From a virus: DNA of 43,932 nt. How positions within the stretch are numbered: the first letter of the stretch is position 1; every line of letters begins with the position of its first letter. The stretch lies in IMG/VR virus record IMGVR_UViG_3300046656_000535, positions 1 through 43,932 of that record; one strand, given 5' to 3'. Shown here piece by piece: positions 30,223 to 37,995 of this stretch. Below the pieces are notes generated by a model. That model was not told where the DNA came from, ran no database searches, and saw only the letters and a program-made list of their open reading frames with translations. The translations under genes and the position numbers were made by a program.

Positions 30223-30660
30223 TTGAACGACGTGGAAGACGTGGACCTCGAGGCATTGCCGAAGCCGGAGCCGAAGCTCGTGAAGGCCGGCACGCGCGAG
30301 GCCGCGGCCGCGGCGCTCAAGCCGGAGGGCGAGGCCGAGGCGCAGGCCCGCGAGCTCGCGGAGTGGACGCCGAAGGCCGCCGCGCGCGAGTCGATCGACG
30401 TGCAGCTCGTCTACCCGATCCAGTTCGGGAGCGACAAGATCGAGCGCTTCACGATGCGGCCGGCGACGGCGCGCGTGCTCAAGCACTTCACACTGCGCCA
30501 GGCCGCGCGCACCTACGAGCACTACCTCGACTCGATCGGCCTCATGGCGAACCAGCCGCCGGCCGTGATCGAGGCGCTCGCGCCGGTCGACATGGATCGG
30601 CTCGTCACGGTCGTCGTGCTTTTCTGGACGGCCTCCCGGAGAACGCGCGCTCCATCCTGA
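30223..30660 (+). CDS. Tail assembly chaperone, frame-0 product
   Basis: A 145-aa protein starting at a TTG. Residues ~58-90 (IDVQLVYPIQFGSDKIERFT, then MRPATARVL) match the Mu gp41-type tail assembly chaperone. The reading frame ends in an atypical tail, SRRTRAPS. The -1 frame continues with a sequence typical of the family, so a programmed frameshift at 30619-30624 is likely. Frame 0 gives the short chaperone, the shifted product (about 178 aa) the long form. Both would coat the tape measure during assembly. Confidence 0.8.
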   Translation: MNDVEDVDLEALPKPEPKLVKAGTREAAAAALKPEGEAEAQARELAEWTPKAAARESIDVQLVYPIQFGSDKIERFTMRPATARVLKHFTLRQAARTYEHYLDSIGLMANQPPAVIEALAPVDMDRLVTVVVLFWTASRRTRAPS

Positions 30661-30758
30661 GAGGCCTCGTGACGCGGAGCGGGTTCACCGAGTCGGAGGT
30701 CCTCGCGATGGACGGCGCGGACCTCGAGTGGTGGGCCGAGACGATCGGGATCGACTAG
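30621..30758 (+). CDS. -1 frameshift extension of the tail assembly chaperone
   Basis: This frame encodes FLDGLPENARSILRGLVTRS, then GFTESEVLAMDGADLEWW, fitting the C-terminal part of the long chaperone form. It has no convincing start of its own and ends 13 bp before the tape measure gene. It joins frame 0 by a -1 slip at CTTTTC (30619-30624), where a Phe tRNA reading TTC can re-pair on TTT. The motif is not the classical heptamer, so the exact slip is inferred. Confidence 0.65.
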   Translation, partial: FLDGLPENARSILRGLVTRSGFTESEVLAMDGADLEWWAETIGID

Positions 30759-30771
30759 CCGGAGCGCGCGC

Positions 30772-32157
30772 ATGGCCGAGACGAGCTACCCGCTCCAGGT
30801 CGTCCTCGGGCTCGTCGACAAGCTCTCGAAGCCGTGGAGCGAGACGCTCGAGCACCTGGCGAACACCGAGAACCGCTGGGTCGCCGGCGCGGCCCGCCTC
30901 GGCCACATCGTCCTCGAGCAGGCCGTCGACGTCGTGAAGGAGGCGTTCCACTCCGGCGAGGAGATCGAGCGCTCCATCAACCGGATCCGCGCCGCGTCGC
31001 ACGGCGCCGAGCTCGAGATGATCGAGGACCGCCAGGCGCTCGTCCGGATCGGCCGGGAGACGCTCGCCGGCACGCACGAGGCCGCGAAGGCCGTCGACGT
31101 GCTCGCGCACTCCGGGAACGACCTGGCCGCGGCCTTCCTCGAGGCGACGCCCGCGCTGCAGCTCGCCGACGTCGCGCAGATGGACGTCACGGCCTCGGCC
31201 CGGATGCTCGACCGCCAGCTCGACGCTTACGGCCACACGGCCGCGAACGCCGCCGAGGACGCCGACCTGCTCGCGCGCACGAGCTTGAAGCTCGGAGAGA
31301 CGATCCCGGCCACGGCCGAGGCGTTCTCCTCGCTCGCCCCGATCGCGCGCGTGCTGCACGTCCCGCTCGAGACGGTCGCGGAAATGCTGCTCGCGCTGCA
31401 CGAGAAGGGCCTGCCGGCGGCGACCGCGGCGACCCAGGTCCGCGTCGCGCTCTCGGCGCTCAACAAGCGCGGCGCGACCGACGCGGACGGCGTCCTGCGG
31501 ATCGGCCGGGCGCTCGACACGATGCGCGAGAAGGGCATCACCGGCGCGCAGGTCCTCCAGGCGCTCGGCCAGCGCGGCGGCGTCGGCCTCGCCGGGCTCC
31601 TCGAGGCCGGCAGCGAGGGGCTGCGCGAGCAGGGCGACGCGCTGCAGCGCGTGAACGGGCTCCTCGAGCAGCACGCCGAGCAGAACCGCGGGTCGGTCGG
31701 CGCGACGAAGGAGCTCGCGAACGAATGGCAGAACTTCCTCGACGTGATCGGCAACGAGGAGACGCTCGACAACGTGGCGAAGGTCCTCGGCGTGATCGCG
31801 GGAGCGATCGAGGGAATCGCCTCGGGCGTCAACAAGGTCTTCAAGGCCGCGGAGAGCGCCGAGGGGCCGCTCGCGAAGTTCCTCTACGACTGGAAGTTCG
31901 GCGGCACCGTCACTGACCGATCCTCGAACCCCAAGGTGCAGGCGATCATGGACGCGGCCGACAAGAAGTACGGCCCCGTCGACTGGGACAAGGCCGCGGC
32001 GGCCATGCGCGACCGGCCGGAGCACGGCGAGACGAAGAAGAGCGACGTGACGATCCGGCTTAAGAACTTCCCGAAGGGCACGACCGTCGAGCAGTCGGGC
32101 GACGTCGACGTGCAGACGGACCTCGGGCTCGCCATGCCGAGCGCCGGCGGGCACTGA
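30772..32157 (+). CDS. Tail tape measure protein
   Basis: A 461-aa protein directly after the chaperone pair. It is helical, with an opening YPLQVVLGLVDKLSKPW and a central region like TP901-type tape measures (LQLADVAQMDVTASARML, TAEAFSSLAPIARVL, ATAATQVRVALSALNKRG, GVGLAGLLEAGSEG). It ends in the family-typical VTIRLKNFPKGTTVEQSG. It is short: at about 1.5 angstrom per residue, the established rule, the tail would be near 70 nm. Its hydrophobic central stretch may assist DNA injection. Confidence 0.9.
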   Translation: MAETSYPLQVVLGLVDKLSKPWSETLEHLANTENRWVAGAARLGHIVLEQAVDVVKEAFHSGEEIERSINRIRAASHGAELEMIEDRQALVRIGRETLAGTHEAAKAVDVLAHSGNDLAAAFLEATPALQLADVAQMDVTASARMLDRQLDAYGHTAANAAEDADLLARTSLKLGETIPATAEAFSSLAPIARVLHVPLETVAEMLLALHEKGLPAATAATQVRVALSALNKRGATDADGVLRIGRALDTMREKGITGAQVLQALGQRGGVGLAGLLEAGSEGLREQGDALQRVNGLLEQHAEQNRGSVGATKELANEWQNFLDVIGNEETLDNVAKVLGVIAGAIEGIASGVNKVFKAAESAEGPLAKFLYDWKFGGTVTDRSSNPKVQAIMDAADKKYGPVDWDKAAAAMRDRPEHGETKKSDVTIRLKNFPKGTTVEQSGDVDVQTDLGLAMPSAGGH

Positions 32158-32167
32158 GGAGGGCACC

Positions 32168-33358
32168 GTGGCGACCTGGCGAGAGCGACTGCAGCCGGCG
32201 AGCTTCCGCGGCTTCCCGTTCAAGATCACTGCGACCTCGACGGCGTTCGGCCGGCGCGTCGCGCCGCACGAGTACCCGTCGCGCGACCTCGAGGACTGGG
32301 GCGACGACGAGGGCAAGCGATCGCGCCTCTTCGACCTCGAGCTCTACCTGGTCGGCCCCGACCACGACCTGCAGGCGAACCGGCTGCAGGACCTCCTCGA
32401 GGAGGGGACGGCCGGCGACCTCGTGCACCCGTTCATGGGCCGGCACCTCGTCAAGCCGCTCGAGGGCCGCCGGATCGACAACCCGTCGCGCGAGACGAAC
32501 CTCACGACGTTCCAGGTGACGTTCGTACAGTTCCGCGACCAGCTCCCGGGCCCGACGACCGACGACCCCCGCGCGCTGCGGAACGCCGCGGCCGGCGCGC
32601 GCGACGCCTCGAAGGCCGGGGTCGCGGGCGGCGTCGTCTCGGAAGGCGTGCCGGACTTCGTCCGCGGGGGGACGGGGACGGGCATCACCGACGTCACTTC
32701 GGTGCTCGGCGCGCTCACGTTCGCGCAGGCCGCCGGCGACTCGGTCGGCAGCTTCGCGCGGAACGTCACGGCGCTCGCCGGGCAGGTTTCCTCGCTCGTC
32801 CTCGCGCCGGCGAACCTCGCGATCGCGATCCACGCGGCGACGGACTCGATCCGCGCCTCCGCGCTCACGCCGCAGGACGCGCTCGGCGCCTACCGGATCG
32901 CCTTCCAGGTCGCCGCGACGCCGATCCGCGGGACCTCGGCGCTCGCGCTGCAGGCGCAGCGGAACCGCGACCTCGTGATCCACGCCGCGCGCGTCGGCAC
33001 CTGCTACGGCGCGGCGCTCTGCACGACCGAGGCGACCTGGTCGTCGGCGGACGCGCTCGCCGAGGCCGAGGCCGCGGTCCTCGACCAGCTCGAGGAGCTC
33101 GAGGCCGACGCTTCGACCGAGCTCTACCGGGCGCTCGAGGAGCTGCGGACGGCGTTCGTGCAGAACCTCGAGGCGACGCTCTCGCGCGTGCAGAACCGCC
33201 GGACCGTCACGCTCTCGCGCTCGCGGCCGTCGCTCGTCGTCGCCTACTCGGTCTACGACGGGCTCGAGCGCGAGCCGGACGTCGTCCTCGTCTCGCACGC
33301 CCGCGACCCGCTCTTCGTGCCGGGCGGCGTGCCGTTTACCTTGACGGTCGATGGCTAG
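32168..33358 (+). CDS. Baseplate protein / DNA circularisation N-like (Mu gpN)
   Basis: A 396-aa protein, GTG start with GAGGG upstream. The N-terminal domain (TWRERLQPASFRGFPFKI, then GRRVAPHEYPSRDLEDWGDD and DLYL-type strands, PHPFMGRHL-like region) matches the DNA_circ_N/Mu gpN family. That family is now understood as a hub or tail-tip component. The C-terminal two thirds are helical, with many aromatic and Arg residues. It overlaps the next gene by 8 bp. Confidence 0.9.
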   Translation: MATWRERLQPASFRGFPFKITATSTAFGRRVAPHEYPSRDLEDWGDDEGKRSRLFDLELYLVGPDHDLQANRLQDLLEEGTAGDLVHPFMGRHLVKPLEGRRIDNPSRETNLTTFQVTFVQFRDQLPGPTTDDPRALRNAAAGARDASKAGVAGGVVSEGVPDFVRGGTGTGITDVTSVLGALTFAQAAGDSVGSFARNVTALAGQVSSLVLAPANLAIAIHAATDSIRASALTPQDALGAYRIAFQVAATPIRGTSALALQAQRNRDLVIHAARVGTCYGAALCTTEATWSSADALAEAEAAVLDQLEELEADASTELYRALEELRTAFVQNLEATLSRVQNRRTVTLSRSRPSLVVAYSVYDGLEREPDVVLVSHARDPLFVPGGVPFTLTVDG

Positions 33359-34460
33359 AGACGACGTCGAGGTCCGCGTCGCGGGGCAAGTCTTCACCGC
33401 CTGGGAGAGCGTCGCGATCACGCGCGACGTGCTCTCGGCGGCGGCGGGCTGCGTGCTGCAGGTCGGGCCCGTCACGCCGTTCCCGTTCCGGCCGGGCGCG
33501 CCGCTCGACGTCCGCTTCGGGAAGCACCGGCTGCTCGCCGGGTTCGTCGACCGGGCCGAGGTCGGGCCGCACGAGCGCACGATCGTCTGCCGCGACGCGA
33601 CGTGCGACCTGATCGACTGCGACCCCGACCCGGACGCGCGCCGCGAGTGGACGGACGCCGGCGTCGACGCGATCGCGGCCGACCTGGCCGCACCGTTCGG
33701 GATCACGGTCGCCGTCGAGGGCGACGTCGGCGGGCCGTTCGCGAAGTTCGCCTGCGAGCCGGGCGAGAAGGCCTGGACGGCGCTCGAGCGGGCGCTGCGC
33801 GTGCGCGGCGTGCTCGGCTTCTCGCCGGGCGACGGGCGCCTCCTCCTGAAGAAGCCGAGCAGCTCGCAGGCGGCCGTCTTCCTGCTCGAGGGCGTGAACC
33901 TGATCGACTGGAAGGTGAGCGACTCGCTCGAGGACCGCTTCTCGACCTACCGCGTCCTCGCGCAGCGGCCGACGGACAAGGTCGACTTCGGGTTCGTCAC
34001 GAACGAGTCGAACGGGCGCGCCGACGACCCCGACGTCCCGCGCTTCCGCCCGAGCGTCAAGTTCGCCGAGAGCTCGGGCACGAGCCAGGACGCGCAGGAG
34101 CGGGCCGAGTGGGAGAAGCGGGTCCGCGCGGCGCGCTCGACCTCGATCACCTGCATCACGCGCGACTGGTGCAAGGGCCGGAACGAGGACGGCACGCCGG
34201 GCGACCTCTGGAAGCCGGACGAGCTCCTGCGCGTCCGGATCCCCCGCCACGGCATCGACTCCGACTGGTACGCGCAGGTCGTCGAGTACCGACGGTCGCC
34301 GCGCGAGGGCACCCTCGCGACGCTGAAGCTCGTCCCGCTCGGCGCGCTCGCGGCGAGCCCGGAGGAGACGCCGGCGCCGAAGGACCCGCTCTCCGGGATC
34401 TTCGGCGGCGCGGCGGCCGGCTCGCTCGAGCCCGAGTTCCCCGAGGACTTCGACCAATGA
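33351..34460 (+). CDS. Baseplate hub protein, Mu gpP (gp44)-like
   Basis: A 369-aa protein. The opening DDVEVRVAGQVFTAWESVAI, then RDVLSAAAGCVLQVG and DVRFGKHRLLAGFVDRAEVG, fits the gpP/gpD-type hub family related to T4 gp27. The middle has ACEPGEKAWTALERALRVRG and a RLLLKKPSS segment, typical of the family. It forms the ring that connects tube and spike. The start overlaps the end of the gpN-like gene; the stop overlaps the spike gene (ATGA). Confidence 0.9.
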   Translation: MARDDVEVRVAGQVFTAWESVAITRDVLSAAAGCVLQVGPVTPFPFRPGAPLDVRFGKHRLLAGFVDRAEVGPHERTIVCRDATCDLIDCDPDPDARREWTDAGVDAIAADLAAPFGITVAVEGDVGGPFAKFACEPGEKAWTALERALRVRGVLGFSPGDGRLLLKKPSSSQAAVFLLEGVNLIDWKVSDSLEDRFSTYRVLAQRPTDKVDFGFVTNESNGRADDPDVPRFRPSVKFAESSGTSQDAQERAEWEKRVRAARSTSITCITRDWCKGRNEDGTPGDLWKPDELLRVRIPRHGIDSDWYAQVVEYRRSPREGTLATLKLVPLGALAASPEETPAPKDPLSGIFGGAAAGSLEPEFPEDFDQ

Positions 34461-35056
34461 ACCCGGGCCAGTGGCGCTTCGTCACGCGCGCGCTCGAGGC
34501 GCTCCGGCAGCGCGTCGGGCAGACGTTCGCGCGCTGCGTCCTCGAGTCGCTCGAGTCGACGAGCGGCCCGCTCCGGGGGACGTTCCGGGTCCTCGCCGGC
34601 GAGCGGCGCGTGGCCGAGGTCCTCCAGGGCTACGGCTTCCAGTCGCGGCCGAAGGGGGGAGCGGAGGGCCTCGTCTACTTCGTCGGCGGCGACCGCTCGC
34701 ACGCGGTCGTGGTCGAGCTCGGCGACCGTCGCGTCCTCCTCGAGCTCGCGGACGGCGAGGTCGCGGTCGCGGACGACCTCGGCCAGAAGGTGCACCTGAC
34801 GCGGTCCGGCATCGTCGTCGACGGCGGGACGCGCGAGGTCACGCTCCGGAGCTCGGTCAAGCTCACGCTCGACGCGCCGCTCGTGCAGTGCACCGGCGAC
34901 CTCGAGGCGGCCGGCGACGTCTCCGACGAGAGTGGCACGGCGCAGACGCTCGCGGCCATGCGGACGACGTTCAACACGCACACGCACTCCGCGCCGGGCG
35001 TCACGAGCGGCCCCTCGACGCTGCCGGTCCCCCCGCCGGACTCGGCACCGATGTAG
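34457..35056 (+). CDS. Baseplate spike protein, Mu gp45-like
   Basis: A 199-aa protein. The N-terminal ~65 residues contain CVLESLESTSGPLRGTFRVL, with an OB-like fold as in gp45. The centre has AVVVELGDRRVLLELADGEV and LGQKVHLTRSGIVVDGG strands, then a beta-helix stem (EVTLRSSVKLTLDAPLVQCT). The C-terminus contains FNTHTHSAPG, an HxH motif like the iron-binding apex of P2 gpV-type spikes. It would pierce the outer membrane. This supports a Gram-negative host. Confidence 0.9.
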   Translation: MNPGQWRFVTRALEALRQRVGQTFARCVLESLESTSGPLRGTFRVLAGERRVAEVLQGYGFQSRPKGGAEGLVYFVGGDRSHAVVVELGDRRVLLELADGEVAVADDLGQKVHLTRSGIVVDGGTREVTLRSSVKLTLDAPLVQCTGDLEAAGDVSDESGTAQTLAAMRTTFNTHTHSAPGVTSGPSTLPVPPPDSAPM

Positions 35057-35096
35057 GGCCGGGTTCCCTATCCTTCCTCGCCGGGAGGGCGCGAAC

Positions 35097-35573
35097 GTGG
35101 ACCTGCTGCTCGAGCTGCGCGACGACGGCGAGGGGGGCGACCTGGTCGTGCGCGACGGCGACCTCGCGCTCGGCCGGCCGCTCCGCGGGAACGTCTTCGG
35201 CTCGCTCTTCACCGACGCGCGCCGCGAGGACGAGCTGCCGGTCGTCGCCGGGACGCGCGACCGCGACCCGCGCGGCTACTGGGCCGAGGACGCCGGCGAC
35301 CGCTTCGGCTCGCGGCTCTGGCTCCGCGACCCCGGCAAGATCGTCCCGGCGCTGCTCCCCCAGCTCGAGCAGGACGTCCGCGACGCGCTGCAGTGGACGC
35401 TCGACACGGGCATCGTGCGCGAGCTCACGGTCAGCGCGCAGCGCGTCGGGTTCGACCAGGTCGAGCTGCTCGTCGTGCTGGATCGGGCGACCCCGCTCAA
35501 GTTCCAGGAGCTCTGGGACGCCGAGGACGTGCTCGAGGTCGGGCCCCTGCGGCTCCGGCTGCTCGCGCGCTAG
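35097..35573 (+). CDS. Baseplate wedge protein, Mu gp46-like
   Basis: A 158-aa protein, GTG start with GGGAGGG upstream. Family features are GDLVVRDGDLALGRPLRGNV, FTDARREDELP, GYWAEDAGDRFGSRLW and a helical middle, LLPQLEQDVRDALQW, then VQLLVVLDR-like strands. It corresponds to the gp46/T4 gp25 position between spike and gp47. It would form part of the inner baseplate that triggers sheath contraction. Confidence 0.9.
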   Translation: MDLLLELRDDGEGGDLVVRDGDLALGRPLRGNVFGSLFTDARREDELPVVAGTRDRDPRGYWAEDAGDRFGSRLWLRDPGKIVPALLPQLEQDVRDALQWTLDTGIVRELTVSAQRVGFDQVELLVVLDRATPLKFQELWDAEDVLEVGPLRLRLLAR

Positions 35574-35586
35574 GGAGGGCCTCCGG

Positions 35587-36669
35587 ATGCCGTTCCGACG
35601 ACCGACGATTGCCGAGCTGCGCGCGCGCGTCGCGACGTCCTTCGCGAGCCGCATCACCGACGAGCGCGGCCGCCCGCTCGGCACGCTGCTCCCGCGCGGG
35701 CCGCTGCGCGTGTTCGCGAACACCGTCGCCGGCGAGTCGCACGAGAACTTCGGCATGGTGGCCGACGTCGCGCGCCAGGCCTTCCCCGACACGGCCGACG
35801 CGATCTACCTCGAGCGCTACGCGGCGCAGCGCGGCGTCTCGCGCAAGGCCGCCGCGCCGGCGAATGGCCTGGTCGCCTGCACGGGCACCGTCGGCGCCGT
35901 CGTGCCGGCCGGGGCGGTCCTCACGCGGAACGACGGCGCGCGCTACCTGGTCGACGTCGACACGACGCTCTCCGCCTCGCCGCAGGACGTCGCGGTCACG
36001 GCCGAGCTCGGCGGCGCCGGCGGGAACCTCGAGGCCGGCGCGCTGCTCCAGTTCGCGACGCCGGTCCCATTCGTCGCCTCGAGCGTCACGGTCGTCGCCG
36101 ACGATGCGGGCCGCGGGCTCTCCGGAGGCCTCGACGTCGAGAGCGACGCGCGCCTCCTGCAGCGCCTCTCGCAGGTCGTGAAGACGCCGCCGCAGGGGGG
36201 CGCGGTCGCGGACTACGAGAAGTGGACGCTCGAGGTTCCGGGCGTCACGCGCGTCTGGGTCCGGCCGCTGTGGATGGGCGCGGGGTCCGTCGGCGTCACG
36301 TTCGTGCTCGACGACGACCCGACGTCGATCATCCCGACGCCCGAGAAGGTCCTCGAAGTGCAGTGCTATCTCGACGCGCGCCGGCCCGTCACGGCCGACG
36401 TCTTCGTCTTCGCGCCGACCCCCCTGCCGGTCGACGTCGAGGTCGTGCTCACGCCGGACACGACCCCGGTCCGCGCCGCCGTCGAGCTGGCACTCGCCGA
36501 GCTGCTCGAGCGCGAGGCCGACCTCGGCGAGCCGCTGCTCCTGACGCACGTCGCCGAGGCCGTCTCTACGGCCGCCGGCGAGGTCGACCACGACCTGCTC
36601 GCGCCGCTCCTCGACGTCGTCGCGCTCCCCTACGAACTGCCGACGCTCGGGACGGTCACGTTCTCCTGA
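35587..36669 (+). CDS. Baseplate protein J, Mu gp47-like
   Basis: A 360-aa protein; the ATG follows GGAGGGCCTCCGG. Family signatures are RPTIAELRARVATSF, YLERYAAQRGVSR, the beta domain ACTGTVGAVVPAGAVLTRND, then GGNLEAGALLQF, and KTPPQGGAVADYEKWTLEVPG. The C-terminus has LPVDVEVVLTPDT and LLTHVAEAVSTAAGEVDH. It is the main wedge protein of the baseplate. In Mu-like genomes gp48 follows directly; here it does not. Confidence 0.95.
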   Translation: MPFRRPTIAELRARVATSFASRITDERGRPLGTLLPRGPLRVFANTVAGESHENFGMVADVARQAFPDTADAIYLERYAAQRGVSRKAAAPANGLVACTGTVGAVVPAGAVLTRNDGARYLVDVDTTLSASPQDVAVTAELGGAGGNLEAGALLQFATPVPFVASSVTVVADDAGRGLSGGLDVESDARLLQRLSQVVKTPPQGGAVADYEKWTLEVPGVTRVWVRPLWMGAGSVGVTFVLDDDPTSIIPTPEKVLEVQCYLDARRPVTADVFVFAPTPLPVDVEVVLTPDTTPVRAAVELALAELLEREADLGEPLLLTHVAEAVSTAAGEVDHDLLAPLLDVVALPYELPTLGTVTFS

Positions 36670-36686
36670 GCGGCGCGCAGCGCGGA

Positions 36687-36692
36687 TAGGAT
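36687..36692 (+). promoter_or_regulatory. TAGGAT motif upstream of fibre gene 1
   Basis: GGATAGGATCGG lies just after the gp47 stop. TAGGAT ends 27 bp before the fibre ATG at 36720. The same motif recurs at 37964 and 41363 upstream of genes, and at 7231 after a stop. It resembles a -10 box, but no good -35 is visible. Confidence 0.35.
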
Positions 36693-36719
36693 CGGGGCCG
36701 TCTCGCGCGAGGGGGATCC

Positions 36720-37952
36720 ATGCACCGCATCGACGCGCCCGGAAACGACGGCGGGAACTTCGTCGCGCCCGACGTCGCGACCGGGGTCCCCGGCACCGAC
36801 CTCGGCGTCGAGTGGTGCGAGGACGTCCAGGAGAACCTCTGCCGCGCGATCGAGGCCGCCGGCCTCACGCTGGTCAAGGGCACGGTCGCGCTGCCGGCCG
36901 GCTTCGACCAGCTCGCGGACGCGCTGCGGATCCTCGCCGGCCGCGTGCTCACGGCCGCGCAGAAGAACCTGCTCATCAACCCCGGGTTCGACCTGTGGCA
37001 GGCCGCGACGACCTCGCCGCCCCAGTTCGACTTCTTCTCGCCGACGCTCGGGCACCCGGCCGACGACCGACCGCACGGCGGCTACACGTCCGACCAGTGG
37101 TACGTGCTCGCCGGCAACGGCTCCGGCGACGCGGGCGCCGCGACGATCACGCGCGGGATCGTGAACCCCGGCCAGGGCGTCGCGCCGCACGGGAACCGCC
37201 AGCAGCTCGTCTTCCAGCAGACGACCGCGCGCTCGCCGGGCAACCCGACGCTCGCGCAGCGCATGGAGCTGCTCGAGGAGGTCGACGGGCTGCCGCTCAC
37301 GCTCTCCGTCGCGATGAAGGTCGCGAGCGGGACTCTGCAGGTGACGCCGTACGTCCTGCAGAACTTCGGCAGCGGCGGGAGCACGGCGGTCCTCACCTAC
37401 GGCACCGCGTTCACGGTCACGACGACGATCGCGCGCTACGGCGCGCAGCTCACGCCGCCGTCGATCAGCGGGAAGACGGTCGGCGCCGGCGCCTACACCG
37501 AGTTCGGCTGGGAGGTGACGGGCGGCGGGACGTTCACGCTCACCGTCGCCGCCGCGCAGCTCGAGTTCGGGACCGTCGTCACCGACTGGTCGATGCCGGA
37601 CTTGACGACCGACCTGCTCCGCGCGCAGCGCTACTTCTTCAAGACGTACGAACCGGGCACCGCGGTCGGCGCCGTGACCCAGGTCGGAATGAGGACTTGC
37701 GACGACACGGGCAACATCACGCTCGGCGGACTGAACGTGCTCTTCGCCGTGCCGATGAGGACGATCCCGACGCTCACCGCCTACTCCCCGGCGACGGGCG
37801 CCGCCGGCAACGTCTCGCGACCGCTCGGCGTCACCGACGCCGCGATCACGGCCGTCGCCGGCACGAGTTCGCGCAGCACGGGCTACCTGCAGACGGGCGG
37901 CGTGACGGCCGGGGCCGCCTCCGTTCACGTCGTCGCGGACGCGCGGCTCTGA
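36720..37952 (+). CDS. Receptor-binding tail fibre-type protein 1
   Basis: A 410-aa protein. The N-terminal ~80 residues (HRIDAPGNDGGNFVAPD, W-x-EDVQENLCRAIEAAGLTL) match the anchoring segment found at the start of many phage tail fibres. The rest is beta-rich, with FDLWQAATT, TSDQWYVLAGNG and AAAQLEFGTVVTDWSM, which looks like a jelly-roll carbohydrate-binding domain. The C-terminus has MRTIPTLTAYSPATGAAGN. It is followed by a paralog with the same layout. Confidence 0.75.
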   Translation: MHRIDAPGNDGGNFVAPDVATGVPGTDLGVEWCEDVQENLCRAIEAAGLTLVKGTVALPAGFDQLADALRILAGRVLTAAQKNLLINPGFDLWQAATTSPPQFDFFSPTLGHPADDRPHGGYTSDQWYVLAGNGSGDAGAATITRGIVNPGQGVAPHGNRQQLVFQQTTARSPGNPTLAQRMELLEEVDGLPLTLSVAMKVASGTLQVTPYVLQNFGSGGSTAVLTYGTAFTVTTTIARYGAQLTPPSISGKTVGAGAYTEFGWEVTGGGTFTLTVAAAQLEFGTVVTDWSMPDLTTDLLRAQRYFFKTYEPGTAVGAVTQVGMRTCDDTGNITLGGLNVLFAVPMRTIPTLTAYSPATGAAGNVSRPLGVTDAAITAVAGTSSRSTGYLQTGGVTAGAASVHVVADARL

Positions 37953-37963
37953 GCGAGGACGGA

Positions 37964-37969
37964 TAGGAT
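37964..37969 (+). promoter_or_regulatory. TAGGAT motif upstream of fibre gene 2
   Basis: GGATAGGATCCG lies between the two fibre genes. TAGGAT ends 26 bp before the GTG at 37996, almost the same spacing as before fibre gene 1 (27 bp). This may be duplicated along with the gene. Confidence 0.35.
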
Positions 37970-37995
37970 CCGCTCCGCTCGCGGGAGGGAACCAG

